A stretch of 25,363 bases of DNA from Candidatus Nitrosopumilus sp. (GCA_029860565.1 JAOUAY010000004.1:1-25363), one strand, 5' to 3'; positions 7,834-15,130 are shown, numbered from the stretch's first letter. Numbers and translations are program-made. Notes: generated by a model not told the origin, from the letters alone.

Positions 7834-9162
7834 ATGCAAAACATTTCTCTTCAGCTGGATTCAGCTGGAATTCAAGTTTCTCTTAACAATACCGTAACTA
7901 GTTTAATTGAACAAATTACCCCTGAACTACCTCACACTAGTTTTGTAACTGATTTAGCATTCATTATGATTATTGGTGCTGTAATCACACTTGCCTTTTT
8001 TAAAATAAAGCAACCCTTGATTATCGGTTATCTTTTTGCAGGGATGTTGATTGGGCCTCTCTCACCACTTTGGTCCTGGATTTTACCTGAGGGTGGTCCA
8101 TCATCTGATGTTTTGGAAGGTGTAGGAATATTGTCTGATATATCTGCATTGAATCTTTTTGCAGAAATTGGTGTTATCTTACTTCTTTTTGTAATTGGTA
8201 TAGAATTTCCGTATGCAAAAATCAAAAGTATTGGACGTGTGGCAGTTGGAGTGGGTAGTATAGGATTATTTTCAACATTAGGCGTTTTATTTTACACTTC
8301 TAGTGCACTTGGATTAGGATTCATGGATGCACTGTTTATTTCTGCTGCATTGTCTATATCTAGTACTGCAATCATTGTCAAACTTTTAGAGGAGATGGGG
8401 AGTATCAAAAAAGAATCTTCCATACTAATTCTTGGTATTTTAATTGTAGAGGACGTAATTGCAGTTATTTTGATATCCTCATTGCAGTCTATTGCTTTAG
8501 TTGGAACTGTATCAATAGAGTCCATTGTTGTAATATTATTGGTTGCAATTGGTCTTATTGTTGGAACGTTTACTATTGGAACTCGTATAATACCCCCTCT
8601 AATTGATCGAGTTGCAGCAGCAGAACACCGTGAAATTTTATTACTCAGTGTTCTTGGACTCTGTTTTGGATATGCTTTATTTGCAAATATTGTGGGGCTA
8701 TCAGTAGCAATTGGCGCTTTTCTAGCTGGAGTGCTTGTAGCTGAATCCAAGTCTGCAGAAGTTGCAAAGTTACTTTCAAGTCCAATTAAAGACATGTTTG
8801 TAGCCATTTTCTTTATTTCGGTTGGTGCACTGATGGATGTTTCACAGCTTGAAAATTATATTTTTGTAGCCATTGCTTTGATTGCAGTTGCTACAGGAAT
8901 GAAATTTGGAGGAAATATGATTGGAAATCTAATTTTTAGACAAAGACGTGGTAAAGCGTTACGTTCTGCATTTTCCTTAGCTGCTCCTAGAGGGGAATTT
9001 TCAATCGTAATTGTAAAGGTCGGTGTGGATATGGGGGCAGTTAGCGCTTTCATGTTCCCGCTAATAGGTATAATTTCAATTGTCACTGCATTTCTATCTC
9101 CATTTTTGGTGAAGGCTGGCGACAAAATAATCCCTGCACTGGAAGAAAAAGAAAATGTCTGA
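7834..9162 (+). CDS. CPA2-family (Kef/NapA-type) cation:proton antiporter
   Basis: A 442-residue membrane protein with about 12-13 hydrophobic segments after a 40-residue non-membrane N-terminus. Signature blocks of the monovalent cation:proton antiporter 2 family are present: GYLFAGMLIGP (65-75), SAALSISSTAIIVKLLEE (170-187), the ion-binding acidic pair in VEDVIAV (E206-D207), VGLSVAIGAFLAGVLVAES (around 290) and APRGEFSIVIVK (around 390). It should exchange K+ or Na+ for H+ across the cytoplasmic membrane. It lacks the C-terminal TrkA-N/RCK domain of full KefB/KefC proteins, so gating must come from elsewhere. The next gene overlaps its end by eight bases and may code for a regulator. Confidence 0.9.
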   Translation: MQNISLQLDSAGIQVSLNNTVTSLIEQITPELPHTSFVTDLAFIMIIGAVITLAFFKIKQPLIIGYLFAGMLIGPLSPLWSWILPEGGPSSDVLEGVGILSDISALNLFAEIGVILLLFVIGIEFPYAKIKSIGRVAVGVGSIGLFSTLGVLFYTSSALGLGFMDALFISAALSISSTAIIVKLLEEMGSIKKESSILILGILIVEDVIAVILISSLQSIALVGTVSIESIVVILLVAIGLIVGTFTIGTRIIPPLIDRVAAAEHREILLLSVLGLCFGYALFANIVGLSVAIGAFLAGVLVAESKSAEVAKLLSSPIKDMFVAIFFISVGALMDVSQLENYIFVAIALIAVATGMKFGGNMIGNLIFRQRRGKALRSAFSLAAPRGEFSIVIVKVGVDMGAVSAFMFPLIGIISIVTAFLSPFLVKAGDKIIPALEEKENV

Positions 9163-9586
9163 TGAATTAAAACGATTTTTAGATCAAGTGCATGATGGTA
9201 TCAACACTTTTGATTTTGATGGAAAAGAAACTCCGTGTATTGAACTAGATGAGAAAAAATATGATGATATGTTATCAAAAGTTGCTGGACAACCTTTGTC
9301 AATTAACACTGATCTAAATATTTTACAAGATGGATTGGGAAATGCTTTTGTTGAAATCACATTGACATTTTCAAGAGGAAATATAGTTGAAAAATTTTTA
9401 GTCAATGCAAAAACAAATCTTAAATTTTTTGAATCTCTTGCAAAAACATCAATGCTTGCACTTTCTTCACCTAAATCTAATTATGGAAAAGATAATGTGT
9501 TTATGATTCAATTACCTCGTCCTGAAAAAGCTCAAGATGCACTTGAGATAATTCAAGATGCACTAATTCCCAAAAACCAAAGATAA
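9155..9586 (+). CDS. Hypothetical protein translationally coupled to the antiporter
   Basis: A 143-residue soluble protein of unknown function; its ATG lies inside the last codons of the antiporter gene (8-base overlap), a layout that usually means coupled translation and often a shared function. It is acidic at the N-terminus, contains a single Cys (TPCIEL, about residue 27), and has an alternating hydrophobic pattern (NAFVEITLTFSRGNIVEKFL) that suggests a beta-rich core followed by helices. There is no transmembrane segment. It does not resemble an RCK or USP domain that I can recognise. A role as accessory subunit of the antiporter is inferred from context only. Its TAA lies one base before the 3' end of the convergent tRNA gene. 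Confidence 0.75.
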   Translation: MSDELKRFLDQVHDGINTFDFDGKETPCIELDEKKYDDMLSKVAGQPLSINTDLNILQDGLGNAFVEITLTFSRGNIVEKFLVNAKTNLKFFESLAKTSMLALSSPKSNYGKDNVFMIQLPRPEKAQDALEIIQDALIPKNQR

Positions 9587-9587
9587 A

Positions 9588-9664
9588 TGGTGCAGTTACC
9601 GGGATTTGAACCCGGGTCACGTACTTGGCAAGCACGAGTACTAACCAGACTGTACTATAACTGC
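9588..9664 (-). tRNA. tRNA-Gly (anticodon GCC), CCA encoded
   Basis: On the minus strand the acceptor stem GCAGTTA pairs with TAACTGC, the D arm is GTAC/GTAC, the anticodon stem is CGTGC/GTACG with loop TTGCCAA (anticodon GCC), the variable region has four bases, and the T arm is CCGGG-TTCAAAT-CCCGG. After the discriminator A, the bases CCA are present in the DNA (9588-9590). No intron is seen. The gene is convergent with, and nearly touches, the upstream plus-strand gene. Confidence 0.96.
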
Positions 9665-9727
9665 AACAACCCTAAAGATTGAATTTGGATATTAAACTGT
9701 TTTTAACTATTCCAAACAAGATGTACT

Positions 9728-9991
9728 ATGGATGAAATTCTTCTCAAGAAAATGGAACAAAAAATTCAAGATGTAATTTCTAACAAGGATGAAATCAAAC
9801 AATTACTTCAATTATTTTCAAATATTGATAATTCAAAATCATTTGTTTTAGGTATTGTAGTTGGAAGAATTTACAATGGCTTTTACTATCAATCTAAAAG
9901 AATTCTAAATCGCGAACCCACAAAACAAGAATTTGAAGAATTTTTAGAATTTGTCAAAAATAAGAAATCTGCTTTAGAAGATCTATGGTGA
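9728..9991 (+). CDS. Small helical hypothetical protein
   Basis: An 87-residue protein with high Lys/Glu content, predicted to be all helix (KKMEQKIQDVISNKDEIKQ and EFEEFLEFVKNKKSALEDLW), with a short hydrophobic middle (SFVLGIVVGRIYNGF) that is too short and polar to be a sure membrane segment. TATA-like TTTTTAAC around 9700-9707 would give a leaderless message starting at the ATG. Its end overlaps the end of the convergent L10e gene by nine bases. I do not recognise the family. The overlap, the promoter and the clean start make a real gene likely. Confidence 0.7.
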   Translation: MDEILLKKMEQKIQDVISNKDEIKQLLQLFSNIDNSKSFVLGIVVGRIYNGFYYQSKRILNREPTKQEFEEFLEFVKNKKSALEDLW

Positions 9992-10492
9992 TGCTTTATT
10001 CCAATCTAACACTTTGATTAATGGTGTACCTGGTAATTTTACACATGATCCATGGAGTGCTTTTTTTGCTGCTTGCAAATGGACATCACCGTTGACGTAT
10101 AATTCCATAATGCATTGACCTTGTTTAACTCTGGCACCTAAACTGGTTGCTTTGCCCCATGATCTTCTCATTCCTTCTGAAACTCTGTCTGCACCAGCAG
10201 TTGCAATCTGTTTATTTTCTCTAAGAAGATTATGTGGGTAAATTCTAAGTCTGGAATAATAACCTGTTTCACCAGTAGTTTTCTCTAATGTCTTATTTGC
10301 TGCTAATCTGGTTGATTCGATTGCCATGTGTCTAATCTGTATTTTTTCATTAAGCAGTAATTGAACGCAGTATTGATATGTTCCTCTTTTACCACCTTGA
10401 AATTTTGCAATTTTAATTTGTGGTTTACCTTTGATGTATTCCTTTCTGGTGAACACTTGTCCTTTTCCATCTCTGTAATTGGCACCATGCAT
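9983..10492 (-). CDS. rpl10e: 50S ribosomal protein L10e (uL16 family)
   Basis: A 169-residue protein of the large ribosomal subunit; archaeal/eukaryotic L10e is the counterpart of bacterial L16 and sits near the tRNA-binding sites. Family hallmarks include the N-terminal region after MHGANYRDGKG, ESTRLAANKTLEK, YYSRLRIYPHNLLRENK, AGADRVSEGMRRSWGK and the C-terminal ALHGSCVKLPGTPLIKV. The length is normal for archaea. In most archaea the protein begins with a conserved RPARCYR-like segment; here the N-terminus is shorter, as far as I can see from the ATG at 10492, with no good upstream in-frame start. A TATA-like GTTAAAATAT lies on the complement near 10519-10530. Confidence 0.93.
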   Translation of the reverse strand: MHGANYRDGKGQVFTRKEYIKGKPQIKIAKFQGGKRGTYQYCVQLLLNEKIQIRHMAIESTRLAANKTLEKTTGETGYYSRLRIYPHNLLRENKQIATAGADRVSEGMRRSWGKATSLGARVKQGQCIMELYVNGDVHLQAAKKALHGSCVKLPGTPLIKVLDWNKASP

Positions 10493-10604
10493 AATATTCT
10501 AAAGCCAAAATCCCCATATTTTAACGGTTAGCCTAGGATCCTTCATGTTTTCCAATGCTTATATGGAATATCTTGATTCAAAGCCTGCAATAAACACTAG
10601 AAAA

Positions 10605-10752
10605 ATGGCAGAATCAAGTTTAACTCAATTTGGTAGATTCACAGAATCAGAATATAACAAGACCCATGAAGAAATTATCTAAAGAAAAGAATTGTTTTTG
10701 ATTATGATGGGAGGAGCAAAAGATGTTGTTGAGAAATTAACTAAAAATAAAA
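10605..10752 (+). pseudogene. Short coding-like frame interrupted by an in-frame stop
   Basis: From ATG 10605 a 25-residue frame (starts MAESSLTQFGRFTES) ends at TAA 10680-10682. The same frame then stays open and coding-like (RKELFLIMMGGAKDVVEKL) with two ATGs at 10704 and 10707, until it runs into the 3' end of the convergent cyclase gene. A TATA-like CTTATATGG lies near 10558-10566. This looks like a small helical protein broken by one nonsense codon, or a tiny gene followed by chance open frame. Function unknown. The part beyond 10752 is antisense to the cyclase and is not counted. Confidence 0.3.
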
Positions 10753-11427
10753 CTATGCATGTACAGAATATACTGGATACTTACCCTTTGCGCCAATTGA
10801 AACGCCTTGTTTTTCTTCAAAGTAATGGTCTTCAAAATTTTTCACAAATAGATAAAGATCGCCACCAATAACAAACCCGTTTTTTTCTGCTTGGTAGTTC
10901 ATTTTGGAGGTAATATTTACAGTAGGCCCGAAAAGATCAGTACCTGAGATATTAGTGGATTTCATTATGGCTACTTTTCCATAGTCAGCACTGATACGAT
11001 AATTCAAAGCAGGCAAGCCTTCTTTTTTGAGGTTTTCAGAAATTGACTTTTGCGTATCAGTCATTGCAAGACTACAATCAATACAACTGCGAAAACCAAG
11101 ACCATTTTTTTGTTCAGATACTTCAGGAAAATAATAAAACAGACTGTCTCCACAATTTTTAATGATCATCCCGCCAAATCTTTGTAAAATTGCTGACATT
11201 GAATTTAAAAAGATTGCATAATACTTACACCATTCTATCTCATTCATGTTTGCAGAAATTATCGTAGAATTTACCATATCGACAAATCCAACACAATATT
11301 TTTCAGACAAACCAGAAAATTCAACCATATAGTGTGGAGAGCCTCTTTCATTGTATGTTGGGTATTCATACTTTTTTTCATTTAATATGGGATTTTTGGA
11401 GCAATAATCCATCACCCAATTGGTCAA
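10753..11427 (-). CDS. Class III nucleotide cyclase, stand-alone catalytic domain
   Basis: A 224-residue soluble protein that is almost only a class III adenylate/guanylate cyclase catalytic domain, expected to form a homodimer and make cAMP or cGMP. Visible active-site residues are metal-binding D50 in FVDMVNST and D94 in KNCGDS, base-contacting K90 and D164 (TDLFGP; a Lys/Asp pair points to ATP as substrate), and N171 of the transition-state motif VNITSKM. The usual Arg four residues after that Asn is Lys175 here. The start is TTG at 11427 or ATG at 11412 (MDYCSKNP); a GGA-rich stretch precedes the TTG. There is no sensor domain, so control may come from partners. Three tiny frames lie directly upstream on the same strand. 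Confidence 0.85.
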   Translation of the reverse strand: MTNWVMDYCSKNPILNEKKYEYPTYNERGSPHYMVEFSGLSEKYCVGFVDMVNSTIISANMNEIEWCKYYAIFLNSMSAILQRFGGMIIKNCGDSLFYYFPEVSEQKNGLGFRSCIDCSLAMTDTQKSISENLKKEGLPALNYRISADYGKVAIMKSTNISGTDLFGPTVNITSKMNYQAEKNGFVIGGDLYLFVKNFEDHYFEEKQGVSIGAKGKYPVYSVHA

Positions 11428-11442
11428 TTTTTCCTTTATGTT

Positions 11443-11598
11443 TTATTCACCTGGTTTTTGGTCTTTTTCTGTGTGATTTAGTTTTTCTTTTGATTCTTTT
11501 TGGATATAATTCTCATAAATGTAATACCAAGGATCCATATTCACACCAGACAAATACTCTTCAATTGCTTTTCCTTTTTTTGATGATTCTATTGTCAT
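11443..11598 (-). CDS. 51-residue charged microprotein upstream of the cyclase
   Basis: A 51-residue, Lys/Glu-rich protein with an aromatic centre (VNMDPWYYIYENYIQ) and no Cys. It starts with ATG at 11598 and ends 15 bases before the TTG start of the cyclase on the same strand, so the two are probably cotranscribed. Its start lies one base after the stop of the preceding mini-frame. Function unknown; a small regulator or binding partner of the cyclase is possible from context only. Confidence 0.5.
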   Translation of the reverse strand: MTIESSKKGKAIEEYLSGVNMDPWYYIYENYIQKESKEKLNHTEKDQKPGE

Positions 11599-11599
11599 G

Positions 11600-11674
11600 T
11601 TATCTCGTGCTCCCTAGAACTGCAAACATTACTCTTGGAGCAATTTTTAGAGTATTACTAATGATTGAATGCAT
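11600..11674 (-). CDS. 24-residue mini-ORF in the cyclase cluster
   Basis: A 24-residue basic frame (starts MHSIISNTLK) whose ATG immediately follows the TAA of the mini-ORF at 11675-11752 in the same frame, and whose TAA is one base before the next ATG. Either it is a coupled micro-gene, or, together with the upstream one, it is a single two-part membrane peptide split by one stop codon. Confidence 0.25.
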   Translation of the reverse strand: MHSIISNTLKIAPRVMFAVLGSTR

Positions 11675-11752
11675 TTATGCTATACTCCTAATCATTCCTA
11701 CTATCAATACCAAAGGAATTGCAAATGCTATGACAACTCTCTTATTTTCCAT
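11675..11752 (-). CDS. 25-residue single-span membrane peptide
   Basis: A 25-residue frame, MENKRVV followed by a hydrophobic stretch (IAFAIPLVLIVGMI) long enough for a marginal membrane helix. GTG codons at 11764 and 11761 could extend it by four residues. It is the first frame after the palindrome and TATA-like sequence at 11849-11875 and would head the cluster that ends with the cyclase. Its size makes the call tentative. Confidence 0.3.
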   Translation of the reverse strand: MENKRVVIAFAIPLVLIVGMIRSIA

Positions 11753-11848
11753 TAATTCCACCACATACTCGTAGTTTCAGTATGGAGATTTTTTTCAATT
11801 AGATCGCCTCTTATAGTATGTATTCGGAATTTTATCTTCATATGCTGC

Positions 11849-11868
11849 TATTCCCAAATTTGGGAATA
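11849..11868. promoter_or_regulatory. 20-bp perfect palindrome at the presumed cyclase-cluster promoter
   Basis: TATTCCCAAATTTGGGAATA reads the same on both strands over all 20 bases. On the minus strand it directly follows a TATA-like TTTATATT (complement of about 11864-11871), so it covers the expected initiation region of the mini-ORF/cyclase cluster. This is the layout of an archaeal repressor operator. Confidence 0.55.
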
Positions 11869-12327
11869 TAAACTAGATAGAATGCATTGCAAGACAAATC
11901 ATACATTACTCATTTCATACTAGTCACATATACTCTCCATATTGTAAAAGTTACACTCGTAATACATTGGATATGAAGTGTTATTCAATTTTGATACTTT
12001 TCTGTTGCATTTTTAGGCCTAAAAGTGCTAACAAGTCCCCTTTTTCGTGCGTAACCGTGCCTAACATGACCCTTTGGAGTGTCTGTATCTTGTTATAGTC
12101 CAACCATCTTTTTCTCACTATTTGCAGTATATCCAATTTTTAAAATCACAGTCGGGCTCAATGTAGGTTAGTATGTTTACTTCGGTTCTCATATTGAATA
12201 GTATTGAGGATAAAAATTCTAGATTCAATAGAAAACAGGTATGATTTAGTCAATTGAAGACATTGATGATACTATTCTTTTAGAATCTCAGTGAAAGGAT
12301 AATGACAAATCATTAACTCAAATCAAC
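11869..12327. other. Intergenic region without convincing genes
   Basis: About 460 bases, AT-rich with stops in all frames. The only structure I see is TTTTAGGCCTAAAA at 12011-12024, a 14-bp perfect palindrome that extends to 20 bases with one mismatched pair (CA/TG ends). It is not next to a visible promoter. Confidence 0.5.
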
Positions 12328-12335
12328 ATAAATAT
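12328..12335 (+). promoter_or_regulatory. TATA box of the tRNA endonuclease gene
   Basis: ATAAATAT is centred about 30 bases before the ATG at 12362, predicting a leader of only a few bases. Confidence 0.5.
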
Positions 12336-12361
12336 GGAAATCCCTTGGTTTTCATTTCATC

Positions 12362-12925
12362 ATGGAAGAAACCCCATTAGTTAACGGTGAAATAATTTCA
12401 GATCAAGTATGTATCTCTGATAAGGACATGATTCATGAACTTGATCAAAAAGGCTTTGGAGAAATTGAAAAAGAAAAATTATTTCTTAAGCAATTTGAAA
12501 CTCTTTATCTCTTATATACAAAAAGATTGATTTTAAAAAAGAACAAAAAACAAATTGATTTTAATTCTTTCATGGGCATTTGTCAAAAAACTGATTTTGA
12601 TATTCTCACTAAATTTTTGATATATCGTGATCTACGTAATCGAGGATATGTTGTAAAAGATGGTTTTGGATTTGGTTCTGATTTTAGAGTTTATGAGCGA
12701 GGTCATTATGGTGAAAAAGGAGCAAAATTTCTTATTTTTGGTCTAAATGAGGGACAACAAGAAAAGATGGGTAATCTTCAAAAAAAGATTGAACAAATCA
12801 CTCAGATGGGAAAAGAACCAATAATTGCAGTAATAGAGCGTCGTGGTGAAGTAATTTATTATAAAATCAACAAAATGAATTTCTATGAAAATAAATCTAG
12901 AATGGAAGACTCATTTAATTTATAA
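12362..12925 (+). CDS. endA: tRNA-splicing endonuclease
   Basis: A 187-residue enzyme that cuts archaeal pre-tRNA introns at bulge-helix-bulge structures, leaving 2',3'-cyclic phosphate ends. The C-terminal catalytic domain shows YRDLRNRGYVVKDGFGFG (88-105) followed by SDFRVYERG, with Tyr111, His115 and Lys168 (in IYYKI) in the order and spacing of the catalytic Tyr-His-Lys triad. The N-terminal half (1-85) is the mixed fold found in archaeal subunits. The length fits the short alpha-type subunit, which works as a homotetramer or with a structural partner. The stop is two bases from that of the convergent PLD-like gene. The tRNA-Gly gene in this window has no intron. Confidence 0.92.
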   Translation: MEETPLVNGEIISDQVCISDKDMIHELDQKGFGEIEKEKLFLKQFETLYLLYTKRLILKKNKKQIDFNSFMGICQKTDFDILTKFLIYRDLRNRGYVVKDGFGFGSDFRVYERGHYGEKGAKFLIFGLNEGQQEKMGNLQKKIEQITQMGKEPIIAVIERRGEVIYYKINKMNFYENKSRMEDSFNL

Positions 12926-12927
12926 TC

Positions 12928-13578
12928 TTATAAAACCCAATCTGATGAATATTTTAGAAGACTATTTTTTTCTGCTTCCATAAAATCATATACTTGAACA
13001 TATTTTGTTTTATTTTTCCAAAGATCTTCAAAATCTTTCATTTTTCTTTCTACCCTCGACTTGTCATTCCATGATGTAAAAACATCTACTGATTCAAAAT
13101 CTCTTGTTTGAGTCGAGAATGATTCTCTAGATGTTCCGGTAAATGCAACTGCTTGATCGTGTTCATCTCTAAATATTCCAATTCTTTCTGAAAATGAATC
13201 TGCAATTTGTTCTGAATTTGGAATTGCGATTTTTAGTTCCATTTGACCGTTTTCAATGATACGTCGGAGTTGTTCAATTTTAGAGTCTTTGATTAGTTTA
13301 CCTTTGAATGACTTTGTAAATTCTTCAGAGAAGAGTTTTGTGAATATGTTTAGGTCACTAGTCCTAAATCTGTGTCCTGTGACCATTCTTAATTTTGCTT
13401 TACCTTCGGCAAAATTTTCAAATGCCATGGATATTGTTGCCAATGTCTGAATAGATAAAAAATCCACACATCTATCATATTCTATACAATTACTTAGGCA
13501 GGGAAAGAAAAATTCTGCTACAATATCATTTCTATCTGAACGATATTCTTCTTTAAATTGAATTTCTCTTAGGCCCAA
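12928..13578 (-). CDS. Stand-alone PLD-like domain, active site probably degenerate
   Basis: A 216-residue protein that resembles the phospholipase-D-like domain found at the N-terminus of some large DEAD/SNF2 helicases linked to DNA defence: VDFLSIQTLA (38-47), KLRMVTGH (62-69) and AFTGTSRES (145-153), then VDVFTSWNDKSRVERK. In those proteins a His-x-Lys precedes the IGIF strand; here the same place reads S130-E-R132-IGIF, so the nuclease motif seems lost, although D138 remains. There is no helicase part; the frame ends after 216 residues and the convergent endA gene starts to read two bases later. It may be a remnant of a larger defence gene, or a DNA-binding protein kept on purpose. The family assignment is from remembered motifs. 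Confidence 0.65.
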   Translation of the reverse strand: MGLREIQFKEEYRSDRNDIVAEFFFPCLSNCIEYDRCVDFLSIQTLATISMAFENFAEGKAKLRMVTGHRFRTSDLNIFTKLFSEEFTKSFKGKLIKDSKIEQLRRIIENGQMELKIAIPNSEQIADSFSERIGIFRDEHDQAVAFTGTSRESFSTQTRDFESVDVFTSWNDKSRVERKMKDFEDLWKNKTKYVQVYDFMEAEKNSLLKYSSDWVL

Positions 13579-13745
13579 TAGCAGTCAATCCATATTTTAT
13601 TATTTAAACAAACAATTCCAAATTTTATTTTTGCTTTTGTGGTAAGTTCTATGGAATTAGTTTGATGCCGCAAAAATTATTGCCTGTATAATGATTAAAT
13701 CAACTCCTTAATTCTTTTGGTGGAAATCACATTAACTGTTAATTA

Positions 13746-14336
13746 ATGATTTTATTGGATTGGTTTATGGTACAAGATCCTGAATTCCTGCAATTACTTA
13801 GAAAACAAGATTTTTTAGATAAGATCAGATTTTATTTTATCCATAAAAATAAGCATTGTTTTATAAATAACGGACATCTCAGATCTGGATTTTCATCTAA
13901 TATTGTGATAACAAAAAACCAAAACACAATATTGACTATCTTTTCTAAAATGGGGTTTCTTTTTGACGAAATTATTCGAATGCGTATCGTGGGATATTCT
14001 AATGAGAAAAACAGTGATGAACTACTCTATGTTTTGAATTTAATTCCAGTTAATCGAAAAATTAGAACTTTTTTGGATTGGAAAGTTTTCTCTCCTGAAT
14101 ACACACGAGATATGTCTAGATTATTTGAAGTACGAAATGCTCTTAATCATAGTGTATCCCTTGAGGGTGTAAATTACAATTCAAACAAAGAAGTTTTATT
14201 GTCTTCTCAAGCAGGTTTTAAAAAATTCAAAGTGGATTTTGAAAGATCTTGGAAGAAATTACTGCAAATCTATGAAGAACAACAAAAGCCTGTTTATTTA
14301 CAATTAGACAAATTTTTAAAGGAAATATCTAACTGA
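13746..14336 (+). CDS. Helical protein with a HEPN-like RNxxxH motif
   Basis: A 196-residue, mostly helical, soluble protein. Residues 126-137 read LFEVRNALNHSV, i.e. R130-N-x3-H135, the R-x4-6-H signature of HEPN ribonucleases in its most common RNxxxH form, placed late in the protein at the start of a helix, as in that superfamily. The segments before it (SKMGFLFDEIIRMR, 67-80) and after it (FERSWKKLLQIYEEQQ, 165-180) would supply the other helices. HEPN proteins are often toxins or defence RNases. No nucleotidyltransferase (MNT) antitoxin lies next to it; the divergent neighbour is the PLD-like protein. ATG 13767 is an alternative start. The motif is short, so the fold needs proof. Confidence 0.6.
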   Translation: MILLDWFMVQDPEFLQLLRKQDFLDKIRFYFIHKNKHCFINNGHLRSGFSSNIVITKNQNTILTIFSKMGFLFDEIIRMRIVGYSNEKNSDELLYVLNLIPVNRKIRTFLDWKVFSPEYTRDMSRLFEVRNALNHSVSLEGVNYNSNKEVLLSSQAGFKKFKVDFERSWKKLLQIYEEQQKPVYLQLDKFLKEISN

Positions 14337-14351
14337 TCCAAATATTTAATT

Positions 14352-14459
14352 TCAAATAGAAATAAACATGCTCCCATCGGGCATTAGACTATTTGCGCCC
14401 ATGCCCGGTAAAGCATCTTCAATAACTTTGTACCCATGACTTCTTTTTTGTAGAGTCAT
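14352..14459 (-). CDS. 35-residue microprotein with its own promoter
   Basis: A 35-residue protein (starts MTLQKRSHGYKV, ends GSMFISI) rich in Gly and Met, with no Cys. The ATG at 14459 lies about 30 bases after a strong TATA box on the same strand (14483-14493), which supports it as a real, nearly leaderless gene. It is convergent with the HEPN-like gene, 15 bases from its stop. Function unknown and no family recognised. Confidence 0.5.
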   Translation of the reverse strand: MTLQKRSHGYKVIEDALPGMGANSLMPDGSMFISI

Positions 14460-14482
14460 GATACAAACAATGAACAATAATG

Positions 14483-14493
14483 TTATTTAATAA
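14483..14493 (-). promoter_or_regulatory. TATA box for the 35-residue microprotein
   Basis: On the minus strand the sequence reads TTATTAAATAA, about 25-30 bases before the ATG at 14459. It fits the archaeal consensus well. Confidence 0.5.
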
Positions 14494-14831
14494 TTATTAT
14501 TATTGAGAAACTTTTTGATCATCATTCTTCAAAATTAATTAGATAAGGTACAAATTCTGATATTACTTCAAGATACTAAAATTTGCTTCTGCTAGGAACA
14601 AAAATTCATGGACTGGATGGTGTCCATGACTTGCAAAGAATGGACCGTTCAGTTTTTTGATTAAATATTGTTTTTTGTTGTTGTTTAGATATAATTATCA
14701 TTTTTTCTATATTCTGTAAGTGTTCCATCTTGAAAAAGTTTTCTAAAATAAAATACTTGGTTCAAATTTGACTAGGAGCACAACGTGCATCGGAATGATA
14801 GAAGAGAATGCCGGATTGATAACTGAAACTA
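14494..14831. other. Intergenic region with only weak coding signals
   Basis: About 340 bases. On the minus strand a frame ending at TAA 14563-14565 reads protein-like for about 40 codons (GPFFASHGHHPVHEFLFLAE) but has no ATG, GTG or TTG start. An overlapping frame has an ATG but stops after 31 codons. I do not call a gene; a broken His-rich microprotein is possible. Confidence 0.35.
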
Positions 14832-15126
14832 ATGACACAAAACACATCGTAAATCGAAGAAGAAAGCGGAGCAAGGAAAGGGGCAAGGATAGCAAGCCCA
14901 GAAACTTTCCACTACATACAATGAAGAACTTACCACAGTTCAGAAAAAGTCTCATGAAGAATTTCGACAACACATACTAAAAACAAAAGGAGTACACATT
15001 GGAAGCAACATCAGCGGGTTACAAATTGGAATTATTATAGTGATATTGTTTGTAATAATTACAAGTCCGCTATGGATTGAAAAGTTGACAGACTGGCACA
15101 ACAAAAAAAAGAAAGAAAAGAGATGA
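14832..15126 (+). pseudogene. Single-span membrane protein with damaged 5' reading frame
   Basis: The frame ending at TGA 15124-15126 encodes a Lys/Gln-rich stretch (LTTVQKKSHEEFRQHILK), then SGLQ, a clear membrane helix (IGIIIVILFVIITSPLW) and a basic tail ending KKKKEKR. It has no ATG, GTG or TTG upstream of the membrane segment; going back it meets TAG near 14890, before which the same frame reads KSKKKAEQGKGQG. The likely original start ATG 14832 (MTQNTS) is in another frame. So one frameshift and one stop separate the parts. A strong GGAG at 14991-14994 precedes an ATT codon, an alternative but rare start. It is convergent with the multicopper oxidase, four bases away. Function unknown; a membrane-anchored basic peptide. 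Confidence 0.45.
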
Positions 15127-15130
15127 GTGG

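Noticed and set aside
8292..8807. A 171-codon minus-strand frame
   Set aside because: Antisense shadow of the antiporter gene, which has clear family motifs.
11334..11774. A hydrophobic 146-codon plus-strand frame
   Set aside because: It begins inside the cyclase gene on the other strand, has no promoter, and the minus strand of the same region has better packed frames. A real membrane protein is not fully excluded.
14563..14690. Minus-strand His-rich frame (ASHGHHPVHEF)
   Set aside because: No start codon; the frame with an ATG stops early. Mentioned only as a possible broken microprotein.
14768..14980. A 70-codon plus-strand frame (TTG start)
   Set aside because: A different frame of the same DNA gives a much more protein-like product with a membrane helix; the 70-codon product is mostly Arg/Lys without structure.
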